Source: Ganoderma boninense (taxonomy: Eukaryota; Basidiomycota; Agaricomycetes; Polyporales; Polyporaceae). Taken from it: a stretch of 64,000 nucleotides of DNA. Under the pieces are notes generated by a model, which was given only the letters and a program-made list of their open reading frames with translations, ran no database searches and had not been told where the DNA came from. How positions within the stretch are numbered: the first letter of the stretch is position 1; each line of letters starts with the position of its first letter. The stretch is from positions 6,030,134-6,094,133 of the forward strand of contig CM035304.1 in assembly GCA_002900995.3 (NCBI GenBank), given 5' to 3'. Shown piece by piece: positions 25,940 through 40,600 of this stretch. The position numbers and the translations under genes are program-made.

Positions 25940-27215
25940 GAGTGCTTGTACTGGGTTTGGGGGGTCCCGATCGCGAGCATCAGCTCACGCTCGATGCATA
26001 TGCATGCGTTAGACACCTCGAGCAAGTGCGCTGCAGGGCGAACCCCATCTGGACTGCATAGGCTAGCCGCGTACCATTGGAGGAGGAGCAACGCCTTGAA
26101 AGGTTACGGTTCGGACATGGAGGATTCGTCGATTCTCGTTGCCAGATGGCAGGTCGGCGTGCGCATTGGTTACGATCGGAAGTACAATTAACCTGCCCAG
26201 AGTCAGCGAATGGACATTGTGGGATGAAGTCATCTCGACGTAGATGCACACCTTGTCTGATCTGGAACCCTACGGCCAGGCCTTGTCGCCTCCTGCTTTC
26301 GCTTACACGGATACCCCTTCTTCGTCACAAATCCACCGCCACCGTCGGTACCGCCCCAGATGTCAAACGACCTGCAATCGGCGCCTCATGTCCACGGAAA
26401 CGAACCTCGTCGCGTCCGGAGGCTTTGCGGCGTGCGCGAGCAGGTGGATGGGAAGCGGTCATGGAAACATGACCACAACAGGAGCACTGCGTATACCGTT
26501 GCGGATGAGCGCGCAAGGATGGATGGTGCGCATTTATTGAGGGCTTGACGGTCAAACTCGACAAGTGAATATGGCCTTCGCCTCGTGATGCGACGGCGCT
26601 CAGTTGTGCCGGTGTATGCTGAGGGAATAGTGCGGCAGTTAGAATCTGATGGGATGCACCTAGAGGACGTACGATGGGGCCTACGTCGGCCATCCTCGAT
26701 TGTTGCGGTGCGCTACAAACGAGGATTTTGAGTATCAGAAGGTATATGATAGGATGGATTGGGACGATGATGCATGCATGTACTGACCGTCCGACATGCA
26801 CGGTAGGCATCGCGTTAAGCATCGAACTGGTGACGATCGGGCCTGGCTGCGGCGCGACTGTAGTGGTCATCAGGAGAGAAACTAGGCTGATCGGGAATCA
26901 GACGTGGTATGGCGAGCCGGAGGACTATGGCGTAAGTCAAGGGTGGAGGCGATGGGGACAGATGACGAGAGATGGGGGCCTGCATGACTTCGGGGTCAGA
27001 GTTGCGACCCGGCAACACGGGAAATTCAACATACAACTGCGAGTTAAAGCTCGAGCCAGTGCACCCAGGCTTGACCCAGGTTGTGGGGAGAGGCCGTGAA
27101 CGGATGCGAAGGGGGGGAGCGTCGAGAGTTGGTCGAGAGGCGAGATCGACAGCTCAGTGCTCAGTGCTCAGCGCTCAGGTGGTGCTGCAGCCTGCTGGGT
27201 CCTAGGTGTAACTGC
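25940..27215 (-). pseudogene. Segment X, copy 3 (inverted)
   Basis: It aligns with 3480-4975. It keeps SLVEFDRQALNKCAPSIL and an open minus-strand frame of 181 codons (26325-26870) that does not extend in the other copies. Unidentified. Confidence 0.4.
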
Positions 27216-28042
27216 CACTCACGCGTGGTGTGACTGACGCACGCCCGGAGGCAACATTTAATTCCAACTTGAACTTGACTCTGTCCGACTGTCATCTCCC
27301 AGCAACTGCTTGAACTGCTACTGATATACGTATGAATTCGCCAGCCCTCCGTAAGCTGGAGTCCCAGTCAGTCGCTTTCTCTCAGCAGGACGCTTGGGCT
27401 GGCAGCTACTAACACTGGATCACCGGTCTGGGCACCTGATCAGGTCCTTGAAGGTCGGACACTTATGGGATTGTATGAGGTACGTGAATCGCCGTATATA
27501 TGCGCAACTCTCCGAGTCCAGCACTGCTCTCCGATCCCAATCTCGGACGCCTGCCGTCCTGTGCATCTGTACGCCAGGACTGTCAGAACCATTTAACTCC
27601 GGGCTCACGCATATTGTGTATCTGTTCTCCTTCCACTGCTTAGTTATAATACCTCGTTATCGAACCTATTCTCGTGCTACCATCGTGGTTTTCATTAGCA
27701 GTGCGAGCGAGCGAAGACGGTATTTAGTGAGGCAATCAAAGATTGCGATCGGACATGTGGCTACTCCTGACGCCCATATCCTCCACGAAAGTCCGCATGG
27801 ACCCTCATGACATTTCCATGCGTCTTGGGCATGGGAAAGGCAACGCGTGTCCGGGAGCCTCCTGCCTGGGGAGCACTGACCTTGACTCCCATCACCATCA
27901 TCCCTGCGTACCCCACTAGCCGTCCTGCTTCGCTCAGCAGATACAACTTTACACTCTCTGTCTAGAGGTACGTATTACATCGTAATATATATCGCTGATT
28001 TGGTGTTGATGATCAGCTTTCAGCTACCCGAGGTCGAATACA

Positions 28043-30241
28043 ATGCGCGTTATCGACACAACAACTGGTCAGTTTGTCGAGATAGACCCGGAGGCTCTCA
28101 TTCGCGATGAGGATGGACGTCGGAAGAGGCTGGTGTATGCCATCCTCTCGCACACCTGGGACAAGAATGGAGAGCAAACGTACGAGGAGCTGAAGAAGAT
28201 ACAGGAGCGCTATCATCCCGGATCTGAGTCTCAGACTCCGCAGGGTCGCCCTAACGTCGCCAAGAGGGAGGACACTGCTTCTACTAAACTTGTCCAAGGT
28301 GAGTTGCAGGACTATGCGCATTGACGGAGCCAATCTCATCCAGCCACGACAGCCCTTCCGACCGCCCTTGGGCGTCTTACTGAGGCTGAAGTGGAAGCCT
28401 TGTTGCGCTTGGTCGCGGAGACATTCGGCCTCGCCCCTGCCCTTCCTCCCTCCCCTAGTGATTCTTCCGATGCCTTTCAGACACCTCCACCTGAATCGAT
28501 CTGGGATGACCCCGAGCTGTCTCCAAAGATCCGCGAGGCATGCCGCGTCGCGCGCGAGAAGGGATACCGCTACATCTGGATCGACTCCTGCTGCATCGAC
28601 AAGTCCAGCAGCTCTGAGCTTTCCGAGGCCATCAACTCTATGTACAAGTGGTATGGCCTTGCAAAGGTGTGCTACGCGTACCTCGCCGACGTTCCTCCGG
28701 GACAGCACCACCACGCCAAGGGCTCCGCATTCCGCAAAAGCCGGTGGTTTCTCCGTGGATGGACGCTTCAGGAGCTCATTGCGCCGCTTGACGTCGAGTT
28801 TCTTTCCCAGGATTGGTCTCCGATCGGCTCGAAACACACTCTCGTCGACCTCGTGGAGAGTGTTGCCAAGATCGACCAGAAAGCCCTGTTGCACGTGGGG
28901 CCACTGGATGCATTCAGTGTTGCTCAACGGCTCTCGTGGGCAGCAAAGCGCGAGACGACGAGGGTAGAAGACAAGGCGTACTCGCTGCTCGGTCTCTTTG
29001 ACATCAACATGCCAACCCTATATGGCGAGGGCGACCGTGCATTCCGACGGCTGCAGGAACAGATCATCCAGCGCATCCCAGATCAAAGCCTTTTTGCGTG
29101 GGGGAGTATTTGCCTACCTCCTTGGAATCTCAAACACAAGGATGCCTCAAAATCCATTCATTTTAAATGCAACAGATGGTATTCAAACAGCAATTTCTTT
29201 GCCACCTATCCTTCGCTCTTCTGCAATGCCAGCAGCATTCGTACTCTCCAACATCACACCAGCCAGCTTCTATTGTCCAACTCCCTTGATATAGAGTACA
29301 CACCCACTCCATATGGCATTCGCACACAGCTTCCTCTGATCCCTCTCACCGAAGACCTGCTTCGACATACGTGGCCAGGATCCAAGGGCCTTCAACTTGA
29401 ACTTGACTCCGAAGAGGGGCACCAGTGGTACCTAGCCATCCTCCAGTGCGAATACGTGGATCGTCCTGGGCACCTGCTAGGACGAGTGTGCTATATAACG
29501 CGATCGGAACCTAATGGCAAGGCCTTCGTATATCCTGGATTCCTCGATGGTCTTAATGGCCCTGATCTCTTCCCCTTGCCTCCTGCCACTATCCAGCACT
29601 TTCACCAGCAAACCAAACCAATGACGATCTACATCCCCCATCCCGGCGATGTCACTCTGCCAGCCTCTTCACGCCTTCGACATCAGCCATATACCGCAAT
29701 CAAGCTGCTGCTGTTGCGGGAGACCCGCGACGCCCTGCGCTCCGGAGGATACTCGGCCAACCTTCGCAATCCAGATCCAGACCACCCAGCCACACACTGG
29801 CTCACGCTGTCCAACACTGCGCACAGCATCTCAGTCATATTCCAGCACACGCTCGAGAACGACGGAGAGGAGGTTACCATCAAGGCGAGGGCCAAGATCT
29901 CGGGATCCCGTGTTCAGCTCGACTCGGACCCGGGCTCTGATGAGGAGGATCACTGCGCCGTGTCTTGGCGGGACAGGACACAATGGGAGACTGAACTTGG
30001 CCATGAAAGAGTCGAATTGACTGCAGCGGCAGGGGTAGGGATGCTCACCGTGGACCTTGGACTAGACTTCGCAGGTGGTGGATACTACTTCCTGCGCGTC
30101 GATGTTCTCAGTGATGAGTTGCCTGCATCGTCAGCTGTGAAACCAGAGGGGGACCAGGCTGGGGAGGGAGAGAGAAGAGGTGGACGACTCGCCCTTTGGG
30201 ACACATGGCGTCGACGTTGGCCTGGAGGAGAAGGGTGGTGA
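28043..30241 (+). CDS. HET-domain protein HET3
   Basis: Two exons, 28043..28298 and 28344..30241, are joined across a 45-nt GT-AG intron and give 717 residues. The start is ATG of MRVIDTTTGQF. The HET domain has VYAILSHTWD at about residue 32, YIWIDSCCIDK at about 162-172 and SELSEAINSMYKWY, followed by SLLGLFDINMPTLYGEG. The C-terminal half (about 300 residues) carries no motif I can name but is shared by HET1 and HET2. A leader intron with a GTACGT donor is inferred at about 27968. It is closest to HET1 by eye, in line with the mirror-image arms. The expected role is recognition of non-self after hyphal fusion; what it senses cannot be told from sequence. Confidence 0.88.
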
Positions 30242-31089
30242 TGGGATGGAAGGAGTGGTATTTGGAGACACAGGAGGTGCTAGCGACGACATTGTGATAA
30301 AGGGCAAGGATGGTAATGGCGTGCATGCTTGACAGACTGTTGGAGTTTGGGTGTGCTATGTTTTGGATAACTGACTGGATAGACACTTTCTCGCACTGCC
30401 TCAGTTTCTGGCTTGTCAAAATTGTAGTCATTTATGTATCTTTTCCACACTGATGGAGTATTGAAAGCATTTTAAGGAGCGAGACTAAAAAAACGTCATC
30501 ATGCCATAGAGAATAGACCGCAATTATTCAGGGTATGTAGCATTAGTGAGTCAGGAGTGAAATGAGTGTGACATCTCTGGCACGCAGGAGTGCAGGACAG
30601 CAGGTGCTGGAGATTGGACCCAGAGTAATATCATGTCATCGAGCAAATACTTCTAGGGTACCAACGTAATGTTAGCCACACCACAAGCGGCGTTGACAAA
30701 GAAGGAACTGCACTGGATATTCATGAGGAACACGTTTGCGAGTCAGTTCCTATACGAGAACCCGGATGTCGCGCGATAAACAGAGAGGCGCGATAAACTA
30801 TCATAGTCACTCACTGAAGGTATTAGGTGACTGCTAGATGCATCACGAGGTCCTCGTAAGTTGTCCTCAGCTGCGACTGAGCATATCAACTATTAAGTCC
30901 ATACAAGTACAAGACAATCAACACCATAACACGACCGCCATGCACATGCGACCACCAACGACCACGCCCTCACACTGCAGCTGGACCCACTTCGACCCAA
31001 CTCCTGCCATATCCTCTGCCCCTCCCTCCTAATGTCCCCCCTCGACACGATCTCGCACCTCCCGATAGCCCATTTGGAACTTCTTCACG
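30242..31089. other. Intergenic, no gene seen
   Basis: A T-rich 3-prime flank of HET3 is followed by AT-richer sequence than its surroundings. No supported frame or RNA gene. Confidence 0.5.
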
Positions 31090-32140
31090 AGCTCGGTCAA
31101 TTTCGTTTTCTCTGTTCAATCCTTCGGTCACCCGAGCGGATCGCTCGCGGCGGTTCCCCACAACCGCTTGCTGAAAACGCTGATCATGTTCTCAAGGGAC
31201 CGGCAACATGCTCTCTCAGAGCCCGACTCTCACTCGTCGTAGAACAATGGCCATTTACTCGGTCATACGAGCGGCCTTCCGTCAGTGCCGTCGCCATCGC
31301 CAGGTTTAGTCCATCTCGCGCGCGAAGTCGCGCAATACAGGAAAGACCATCTGCAGTCTCCTGTGGACTTCCACGACGAAGTACGGGCGCGCAGAGGTCC
31401 GGGATGGGGATTTGGACGAGCGGCGGCTTGGAGATTGCTCGCCGTCGGCTGGATGACAACGCGATCAACACGAGGTCATGCATATATGCGCGCGGGAGGT
31501 ACCCCTGCAGCTATCAAAGTCGCTATATGCGTGTATATGCACATATATGGCTGTAAGAAGGCGTACGACAGGTCCTTCGAGCATTCGACTAACCTGACAC
31601 CGACGAAGGCCACGAGAAAGGTCGTCTCCGGATCCAGCCTATTTGGCTGGTCCAGGAAGGTAGGCTTTGTGCATATGATGGTGCGCATGTAGTCAACTTA
31701 AACGTATAAGAGCAGCACAAGCTCAACACGACGCTGCCGCACTTCCCCACGAAGTCGACGTGCTGAATGGCGCTCGGCTAATCAATCCGTGTCGCTGACG
31801 GCTGTTGAACCGCGCGATCACATCGGCCTGCAAATACACACACTAGTGTCCGAGACGTCGCTGTATGCGCTGAAAACGCACCGCATATAGTCCATCGGCG
31901 CAGGTAGATCTCGCTGTTTGCTTCCCGACAGCGAGCCACAGACAGCGAGGCGCTTGCCGAACATTGCATGAACCGAGGGGAGGAAGGCCGAGTGTGCTGC
32001 ATCCCGCCGACCAAGTCCGAGACGCGAAGTTTCTGTAACGAGGCCCCGTCGACATAACCGCCATGACCGCGCTGATCCACCCCAGGACATCGTGTGTTTC
32101 TCTCCTCAGCGCCACCCGTGTTCCGCTGTATCGCGGTGGT
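31090..32140 (-). pseudogene. Degenerate CE16 acetylesterase, copy 4
   Basis: On the minus strand, the exon 2 end (DLPAPMDYMRCVFSAYSDV, which reads across the old intron 2 donor at about 31888) lies upstream of an exon 4 match (FLDQPNRLDPETTF near 31650). An exon 6 start follows a CATCCAG acceptor near 31453, with the same CCGACGGCGA sequence as in CE16-D. Small deletions in exon 6 break the frame at once. It is followed by SSP1, which repeats the CE16-then-SSP order of CE16-D and SSP2. Confidence 0.65.
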
Positions 32141-34170
32141 GAGGCAGACGATCTGTTCCCGTCGTCCGCGAGCACGAAGCCGCACTGCAGCTCACAAGTC
32201 GAGCCCCACGCGGTGTGCGTGAGGATACGCCTCAGCCGCCTGCGCACATTTCCCGAGCATCCTCATCCCGCGCGCGAGCGAACAAGGAGGAAACTCCAGT
32301 GCTAGCTTGCGCTCGAGGAGGGCGGGAGGAAGATCGCGGTGACGGATCATGTACCTGTACCTGCGGGCGCGGACGCTTCGAGCGGGGATGTCCTGATCCT
32401 CCGGCAGACTGGAAGAGGCTGGCTGCGGGGGGCTGACGAGGGGCGGTGAGTGCCCATGCTGCGGTATAATCAGAGGGATTCGCTGGACGCGGGGAGGGGG
32501 CGAGAACCAAGGTAGTCATACACTTCGAGCGAGGGGTTGGCATGAGGGTTCCACATGCGCCGTCGGAACATCTTCCGGTGGGGATGAATGCAGAGGCCAG
32601 AGACGTGTCGACCTAGATAGTGCTGATAAAGTGCATATGGGTGGAAATGTTGTCTGGAGTTGGAGATAGAGAGCGAGAGAGCCGCGGATAAAGCTCCTGA
32701 AGACTGAAAGCTGGGCAATCATGGCCACCAGTACGAGCGCGAGGTTTTCCTCCGACGCTCATCCCTCGCCCGAGGCGAGCGAGACACATACAGGGCCGAC
32801 AGGGAGACGAGGAAAGGGTCAGGAGGTAGAACTTGAGTGCCGGGGAGCTGAGGTTCGTTTCAGAACCCGCTGGGCGTGGACTGCACCGCGAAAGACGTGT
32901 TTCAAATGTACCTTAGAGTCCCAAAGCAAGTGTGTCAGGTTTCGAGACGAGTATAAACGGCGTTCCTGAGGCTCGAGGTGTCATTCGTGAAGATAAGACG
33001 CCTACTCACATGCATATTTCATGCATCCATCTACAATGCGGTCGCCGGCGTAGCATATCATCGCCCACCGAGTCGCTCCGAAATGCATGCATACCAGTTT
33101 CTAGGCAGTTGAGGGCACCAGCGCACCGCACGGACTTGGTACACGACACTCTAGAGCTGCGCTACAACCTAAAATCCGAACAGGACGAAGGGTCAGACTG
33201 GAAGACGGTTTCCAGGACCTTCAGACGGATGGCTCGGTGCCAAGTTGGAACCCAGCGAAACAACTTACTGAGACACCTGATAAGCAAAAGACAAGACTGC
33301 TGCGTCCGAGCTGGTTCTAACCCATGAGCACCACTTCTATATCTTTCCGCTGGATCCCGACCCTGATACGAGCATTTTGCAGGTCGAAGGACCTCGCCAC
33401 GATGGGGGATGCAAACGAGGATCACAGCGAGTGATGGCACAAACAAGATGGCGTCGACGCGGTTTAGGATAGACATAAAGCGAATATGCGTAACCTCCAG
33501 AGCATCACCAGTCGACCGAGAGCAGGCAGGAGTGGGCGAGGATTGGAGCAAGAAGAGAGACACGACACAATCGGAATCTCGGACGATGCCCCCGAACCGG
33601 ACAATTGTGGGAAAGTATGACCAATCTCGACGCCCACGCTCTGGGGCTGGATTCGCTCCGTCAATGGCCAGCTTTGCCTCCTCCGAGTGCTGCAGTCTTC
33701 TCTGCAGTCCGGACGGTCTTCCTCGCGTACTAAGTATTGCTCTGTTCTAGCTCCTTGCTGAGTAGGAATGCTACCCTCGCCCCCCCCTCCCCCAAGACAA
33801 GCGTCAAGCTACGCCCACTGTACCCGGTATCAAAGGATGGATCGCACCCTATACAACTGCCCTGGGTCCTGGGACACAGAGGATTCAGCCACTTGAAACT
33901 CAGATGTTGAGCGATCGACGGTCATCGGTGAGTTTTCCCCATTCCCCTTGAGTCTAGTCATCGAAGTGGTGAGATGTGTTCCATGGGGATTTCGGCCGAT
34001 ACTTAGCGTTCCCTTTCGGGGCGACATGACTGTTGTCCAGCTCCTGGCATGGATGTCATATTCTCTCCATCCTTGGGTTTGCTACCTACAGGCCTTGCAA
34101 GTAAGGGAAGCCGGCGAGTACGCTGTGGCCGAAGGCCATTCCAGACCAGGGCCAGCAACTCGGGTTTTCG
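32141..34170. other. Intergenic, no gene called
   Basis: Several frames of 80-135 codons occur on both strands, none with a recognisable motif. Confidence 0.4.
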
Positions 34171-34584
34171 GCCCTGATGGCTATGTGCGGGCTGTCCCTC
34201 GCCGTCTTACGGCAGTCGCAAAAGGTTAATTTTGTCTCAGGATGGGTGCTCGAGCCGCCCAGTGCATGGCGACTAGAGCAACCTACGCTTTTCACTCCAT
34301 GGGTCCTACTTGTCCGCCTCGGCGGCGTATGTACAATCAATTTTTTAATTTCCGCTTGTAGGCCTGTCTTTTTTCGTGCCGTTTGTAGGAGCGAAGCGAA
34401 CGAACATCTCCACATTTTCTAGCCCGTCGTGCGGTGGTGGCCACAAGCCGAGTCGTTGCAACGTTCAAGTTTGCCGCCTGATGAGCATCGATCCCGAGCT
34501 CCAGGTTGCGATCAACCCGGAACACGCTGGGGCCTGGGCATCACACGGGCCCGTTGATCATAGCCGCCGGCATTTCCTCCACGC

Positions 34585-34623
34585 GGGCTCCGCAGGCCAT
34601 ACACCACCCAAATCGTTTAAAAG
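34585..34623 (+). promoter_or_regulatory. Conserved SSP1 promoter elements
   Basis: placeholder. Confidence 0.1.
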
Positions 34624-37600
34624 CTCAGCTCGGACCACTGCGGCCCCTCATAACTGCTACTGATCCTCGAAGCTTGATCCTTGATCCTCCAAACATGCAG
34701 TTCCTGGCCCTCGTCCTCGCCTCCCTCGCCGCGTCCGCGTCCGTCTTCGCTGCCGATGTCGTCGTCACCACTCCGTACGTTCGTTCGTTCGTCTTCGCCA
34801 GCTACAGCTGGTATTAGTGCTAGTCACCGCTATTGATACGGCTTGTCTGTCCTCTTCAGGGCTGAAATCGTGCAATGCGCAGAGACTGACATCTCCTGGA
34901 CCGGCGGTGTTGGTGGGTGCATCCAGCGCACTCGTTCTTTAGACGACACGCTTATACGATTGCCCCTTTCTTCCTTGCAGCACCTTACTACGTGGTAAGA
35001 TCGTCCAGACGCCTCCAGCGATCGGAACTAACGAACGCATTAACGTCCTGGAAATCGCTGGGCAGGTGTAAGTTTCCCTCCTCGTGGAGTCCCTCTCCGC
35101 TGTCGAAGGCTCATACTCACCCCTCCCGTGGGCAGAACCAAAGATAACGGCGACATCGTCGGCGAAGCGGACCTCGTTTTCGACACGACCTACGCATGGG
35201 GCGGATACGGCTGTGCTGCCGGTGCGTTCGAGCTGCCCGCGGCCTGCATATACTCTGTCAGAACTCTGATCCTTGAATCTCGGTCCCGATGTATGCGTAA
35301 TCTAGGATCGACCGTCGTCTTCACCGTGACGGACTACCACGGAAACGGGGCGTCGACGGCCCCCGTCGTCGTCTCGAACAGCTGTGAGTGCACTGCCTAT
35401 CTGGATCAGCAAGCCGCGTTGCTGACCGCCTTTGCTACATATGACCTTCACAGCGGACTCGACCTGTGTGGGCCCGAGCACGTAATGCTATCTACTGTAA
35501 CGATTACCATGACCTTGACGCGGACTGTACCATACGGACTAGGCGAAACGGATGTCGTTTGCTGTTACTGGCCGCTGGAGGAGAACGAGCGTGTCTTTGC
35601 AGGCGCCCAAGCAAACAGCGACACATCGTGCGTGCATTAGGCATCTGCTTCTTGAATCCTGGCCCCATGTTCATCCTCCTCGCTAAGAGCGCGCGGGACC
35701 ACGTCCGCCGGCTTCTGCTTGATCCCGAGCTGAATTGGCTTCCACCGTCCGCGACCTTCCCTGTTTGCCCTCGAGGCTCGCTCCCGCGGTCACGTACGGT
35801 CCCTATGTCTGCTGGTCGCGGATCGCGGATCCCTGCTGTAATTGTCAGCTGTACGGCCTTTCAAGTGTTGTCGATCTCGTTAAGCCCTGACATGCTTCAC
35901 TGCCTCCGCGTCGAAGACTCCCCCTCTGGGCCCAGGCCGAGGCGGCTGCTGCGACGAATGCTAAATGCTGGCGCCGGGCTGCGTCGAGCTCATTTGCGTG
36001 GATCGGAGCACATCGAGCTCCGCGCCCTGTACATCTGCAACCCGTGCCGCCCCCCACGCAGTGCTAGAGGGCCGCCGCTGTGGTCGTCTGAAGATGCTCA
36101 TCTCTGAGCATTCCCAACCTCTTCCTCCAGAACATAATCTCTCCCCCTGCGGAATCCACACAAACGTCCCGCTGATCGCGCTGGCTCTGTCCTGTACCGC
36201 ACCAGAGATGCGTATGGGTGCTGGAACCACTCTATTGCAGTGGTGTCTTGTCATTCTGTCCTGTGAACGTATCGGTGCTCAACAGCCAAGCCTATTAGCT
36301 CGTCTGTGCTACAGCCCCATCCAACCCTCTGCCCACGGTCCTCAACATCTCAACCTTCACGTCGGAGAATTTTGTAGGGTGAGCGATAGCCTCATCCCTT
36401 CCACTTCCAGCGCGCCCAGTTGGCGTTGGGACTCCCTCGTCTCCCTTCTCATCGGCGATTTCGGTTCACTGCCCCCCTGGAGGCTGAAACAGCCTCACGT
36501 CCCATCCGTATGCATCCCTTTCACGGTACGTCTGCACAAGAGCAGATGTGTTCGGCTCGATCCCTAGTGAGTCGACGACCAAGGTCATGATCCCGCACTG
36601 GACGAAGGCCGTCCTCAACGCTCACAGATACCAGTGCCACTTTGACGGCGACGGGGACTCCAGTGTGCCTCTGGCCCGGACTTCCACGATTTCGCTGCAC
36701 AGCACATCTACGCCGCTCATCATGCGTCTGAAAAAACGCAAGGAGGAAGCAGCCATCCTGCTTCCGATCCGCGCGGACCCCTTGGCGCGATATCAACGCG
36801 GCTGGATGGTGGACAATGTGGGCAATGGCTCGGAAACCGGTACCATTGGAATCCTTCCCTGAGGAGTCGTGCCCTCGTCCGACCCCGTCTTCAATACGTT
36901 GGCATCAACCGCACCTTCGCGTCCCATCTCCTATCACTTGTTAGAGGAGATACGATGCTGTTGTGTTCTGCAGTGCGAGTGGAAGGTTGGGGAAGAGACG
37001 GTCCGTCCCACGTTACGTTTTCTCGCTCCAGGCCACTACGACCTACGCATCGACATTATTCGAGACATTGTAGAATACGTTCTCGTGTCCTCGGTTCTTG
37101 CGAACAGCTCTCACGTTTTGGATCCGCCACCAGCTTCCGTTTCTGTTCATACGTGTATTAATTACCCTATATCCCGAGTATTGTTGGTGGAGGTTCCTCG
37201 TCTCTGAACCACTTTCTTGTCTAGTAATGTTTTTTTTTCAAGTTGCCACAGCCTCGGCCAGCCTCGAAAATGTTCCGCCATAAAAGTGTCGGAGTAGGAG
37301 TCTCTCGCCCAGGCCCGTCCCTCCTCATGCTGCATTCATGTGTGGCACAGCGAAACAGAAATAATAGGTCCTACGGCATGCGTATTGGTTAGACATATTC
37401 AACATTGGAACGATGCACTGACAATGCCGCGTCACCTAGATCTCCTCATCCTTACGACCTCGAGACCTCCTAGAAGTATGGCCCAAGTCGTCGAACGATA
37501 CATCGACGGTGCATCCACCCACAGTATATGTAGCCCAGATCGTCCTTTTAGCCGGCAGGTGTACGTGAACGGTCTATTCGAGAAGCGTCTGAACCATATA

Positions 37601-40600
37601 CCCCCCCCCCAGCGCATGCCTGCCACCCTCTGCTGTGTAATGGTAACCTTTACGTCCCCTTCCCGCACCTCCCCTCCTCGCGGCCCCCGTCTTCGACTTC
37701 AGCCCCTGAGAATCCCTGCGAGGGTTCGTCGGAGCCGAGCGAAGGCCCCAGACTCACGCCGCAGTCACTCAAGCTCCCCCAAGGTGGCGACCAACCTTAA
37801 AGTCGCTGGTCATTCCTTATCTTCGCCCTTCTCGGGCTCCGGGCGACCTCCCTCCGACGAGGCGGCGATCCTTCCCATTCCTAAATGCGCGGGCCGGAAA
37901 GCAGGCGGAACCGGCGGCGTAAGACCTCGCAAGCAGGAGATATCACGATGACATACAGAAGTGAGAAGGAGGCCAGGACGAAGACCGATCCCCGAGTGCT
38001 GCACAGGTGCCCTGCTGTACATAATCGCCACTTCGTGGGACGACGCTTCACTGGCTGGCTGCACGTCCGCTGAAGATCCGATTCGAGGACTGAGAGGGAT
38101 GGAGGGTCCAAACGTTGGGAAAATCGATGCTGTGTCCTCAGGTCGGCATGCGCGGCAGCCGTCAATGGCAATGCGAGTCCCGGAAGTTGAATGCGAGAGG
38201 CGAGGAACGTCCTCGCTTCGAAGACGTTCAATCTGATAACTTAGCGCTACAAGTACACGCACAAACGTCTTCCTATATGCGCATATTATTCAGGGACGCA
38301 CAGGCAGGTTCGAGAAAAACGGCGGCGACGCACCTTCATATTTGTAGCAACACCTCTGCCCCATGCGCTCGTGCTCGTTCCCTTCCTCTCAGACGCAGCG
38401 CGTGAGCACCTCCTCGACGTAATCCGCCATGAGCTGGTGTCCCTCCTTGTTCGGATGCCTACATGCGCCACAGACATCAGCGCCCCGTGCATCCACACGC
38501 TCCCAAAGAAAAGGCACACGCACCCCGGGATGTAGTAGAAAAAGTGGTCCGGGTCGTCGCACATCCCGTCCGTCCCGCAGAACGTGATCGAGCAGTCCGT
38601 GATGCACGCGTCCGTGCTCACGTACCCGAACGCCTCGAACCCGGGGCTCCCATCCAGCACCCCGTCCCAGATCCGCGCGAACTCCGCGAACGCGACCGTC
38701 AGCGCGGGCCCGGGCGCCTTCCCGTCGATGCCCTCGCCCGCCCCAGTGGAGTTGATGCCCCGCGAGAGGTCGTGCAGGCCCGAGAAGATCGTCTGCACCA
38801 TCGCGTCGCCCGCGGGCGTGTGCGTGCCGCGCCCGTAGACGTCCGTGACGAGGAACTTGCGTGCGGAGGTGGGCACGGAGGCGAGGATGCGGATCTGGGA
38901 GAGGATGACTTGGGCGGCGGCTTGGAGGTTCGCTTCGCCGTCGGCTGTACGGGGACACGATCAGTACGAGGCTCTGGAATATATGCGCGGAGGATGTACT
39001 CTTGGAGTTCTCAAAGTCGCTGTGTGCGCATGTATGCTGTCAGTAGACGTTCTACGAAGCCCTTGAGCGTGAGACGTACTTGATACCAAAGAAGACGACG
39101 TAGAGGGTGGTCTCCGGGTCCAGCTTGTTTGACTGGTTGAGGAAGGTCTTCACTGTATGCGTAATTTTGCGCATATGGCCAGCTAAAATATCTAATGACG
39201 CAAGGAGCTCAAATGCCACGCACTTTGTCCGAGGAAGTCGACCTGCTTGATAGCACTGGGCCACAGACTGAGATCCGTGCATGCTCCCGATTGCTGTTGC
39301 ACCAGATCGTCGTGTCAACTTGGTCCTCCAACCTCGCATCAGTGTCGCGATATGCACCGAGGACGTACCGCATAATCCATCAACGTCGCATTGTACGGCG
39401 CAGCGAGGTCCTCAACCCACACTCTCCCGTCTGTCGACCTCCCACCGGCCTCTGCGTCGGGGGGCACCACTACGGGCGGTGCGAGGGGACCTCCATCGTC
39501 ACGTCCGCCGTCTGTGTACGAGTCCTAGCCAGAGAAAAGCCATGAGAGACGTATCCCGATCCGCGATCCTGGGGGAATGAAAGAAGACGAACAACTCGGA
39601 CTCACCCCGAACGCAACTATGGTCTTGATAGAGGGGAGATGGATGCCCGTGTTGACGTCTGAGGTGTTCCCGGAGAGCGGGCCACAGACGGGCGAGACAG
39701 CGAGGTGGATACCGTCGTTGCCTTGGCGCGCAGCCATCGACGGGTGCGAGAGCAAGCGTTCGCCAGGGCCTGGGCGTGCAGCTCGAGACCTTATGCAGGT
39801 GCGAGAGAAAGGGCGAGTGCGAGGAGCTCAGGAAGATGCTTCATGGCTGCAGGTGAGTCTCCCTTCCGCTGTCGACAGTGCAGACAGACTCACCAAGACA
39901 TCCCAGAACGTGCTGCTATATAGCGTCACCTCCCATCGTACAATAATAGTCCCGGGCGACAGACCAGCGGCCGCTGTATATGGGGATCGCGTTCAGAGTG
40001 CTGCACAAGGTGCAGCGGAGGTCTGATGCAGAATCAAGAATGCCGTAGTCGTCGACAAGCATGGACATGGAATACAAGCTCGCTGACACCTCGGATGGGC
40101 GTGCTCAGCGTCGAAGCGTCGTGGACGTAGCACGAGGCCAAGGCGAGCCTCGGGGGCTGCCTGAAGGGGGACAAGGAGGGCGGGCACATGAGCGGAGAAG
40201 GAGGGAGAGACGCATGGTCGTCGTCGCTGTCGATCAAGAAGCTGCACGGCGGTGGCGCACAGAGCGAGCTCCTTCCCTTCCGTTCCGTCGCCAGGCCCGG
40301 GGCGGGCAGCCAGCCCGGAAGCACGCCCTCGTGACCGTGACGCCGGCACGGGACCGCGTCAAACTCTATTCTTGCTTCGGCTGCCATCTGGCGCGCTGAC
40401 CTCTGTCCTCTCTCTCGCCCTTCGCAGCCGCCACATCCCCCAACTTCCTGCACTGGCCCGGCTGCGAGCGTTTTCCACCTCATCTCGCCCCTCGTTTTCA
40501 AGCCCCGACGTCCTCTCTCAGCCTGCTCGCAAGCCCGTCGTCTCGTCGTCGACTCTCGACCACTGGCCCGAGGCCATCAACGTCTCCCGTGCCTCTATCG

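Larger units (their letters stand above)
22440..30241 (-). repeat. Right arm of the large inverted duplication
   Basis: It mirrors 1-8900: segment W (plus), CE16 pseudogene (minus), Z, Y and X (minus), HET upstream region, HET3 (plus). The centre of symmetry is near 15000, inside the HET2 region. Confidence 0.7.
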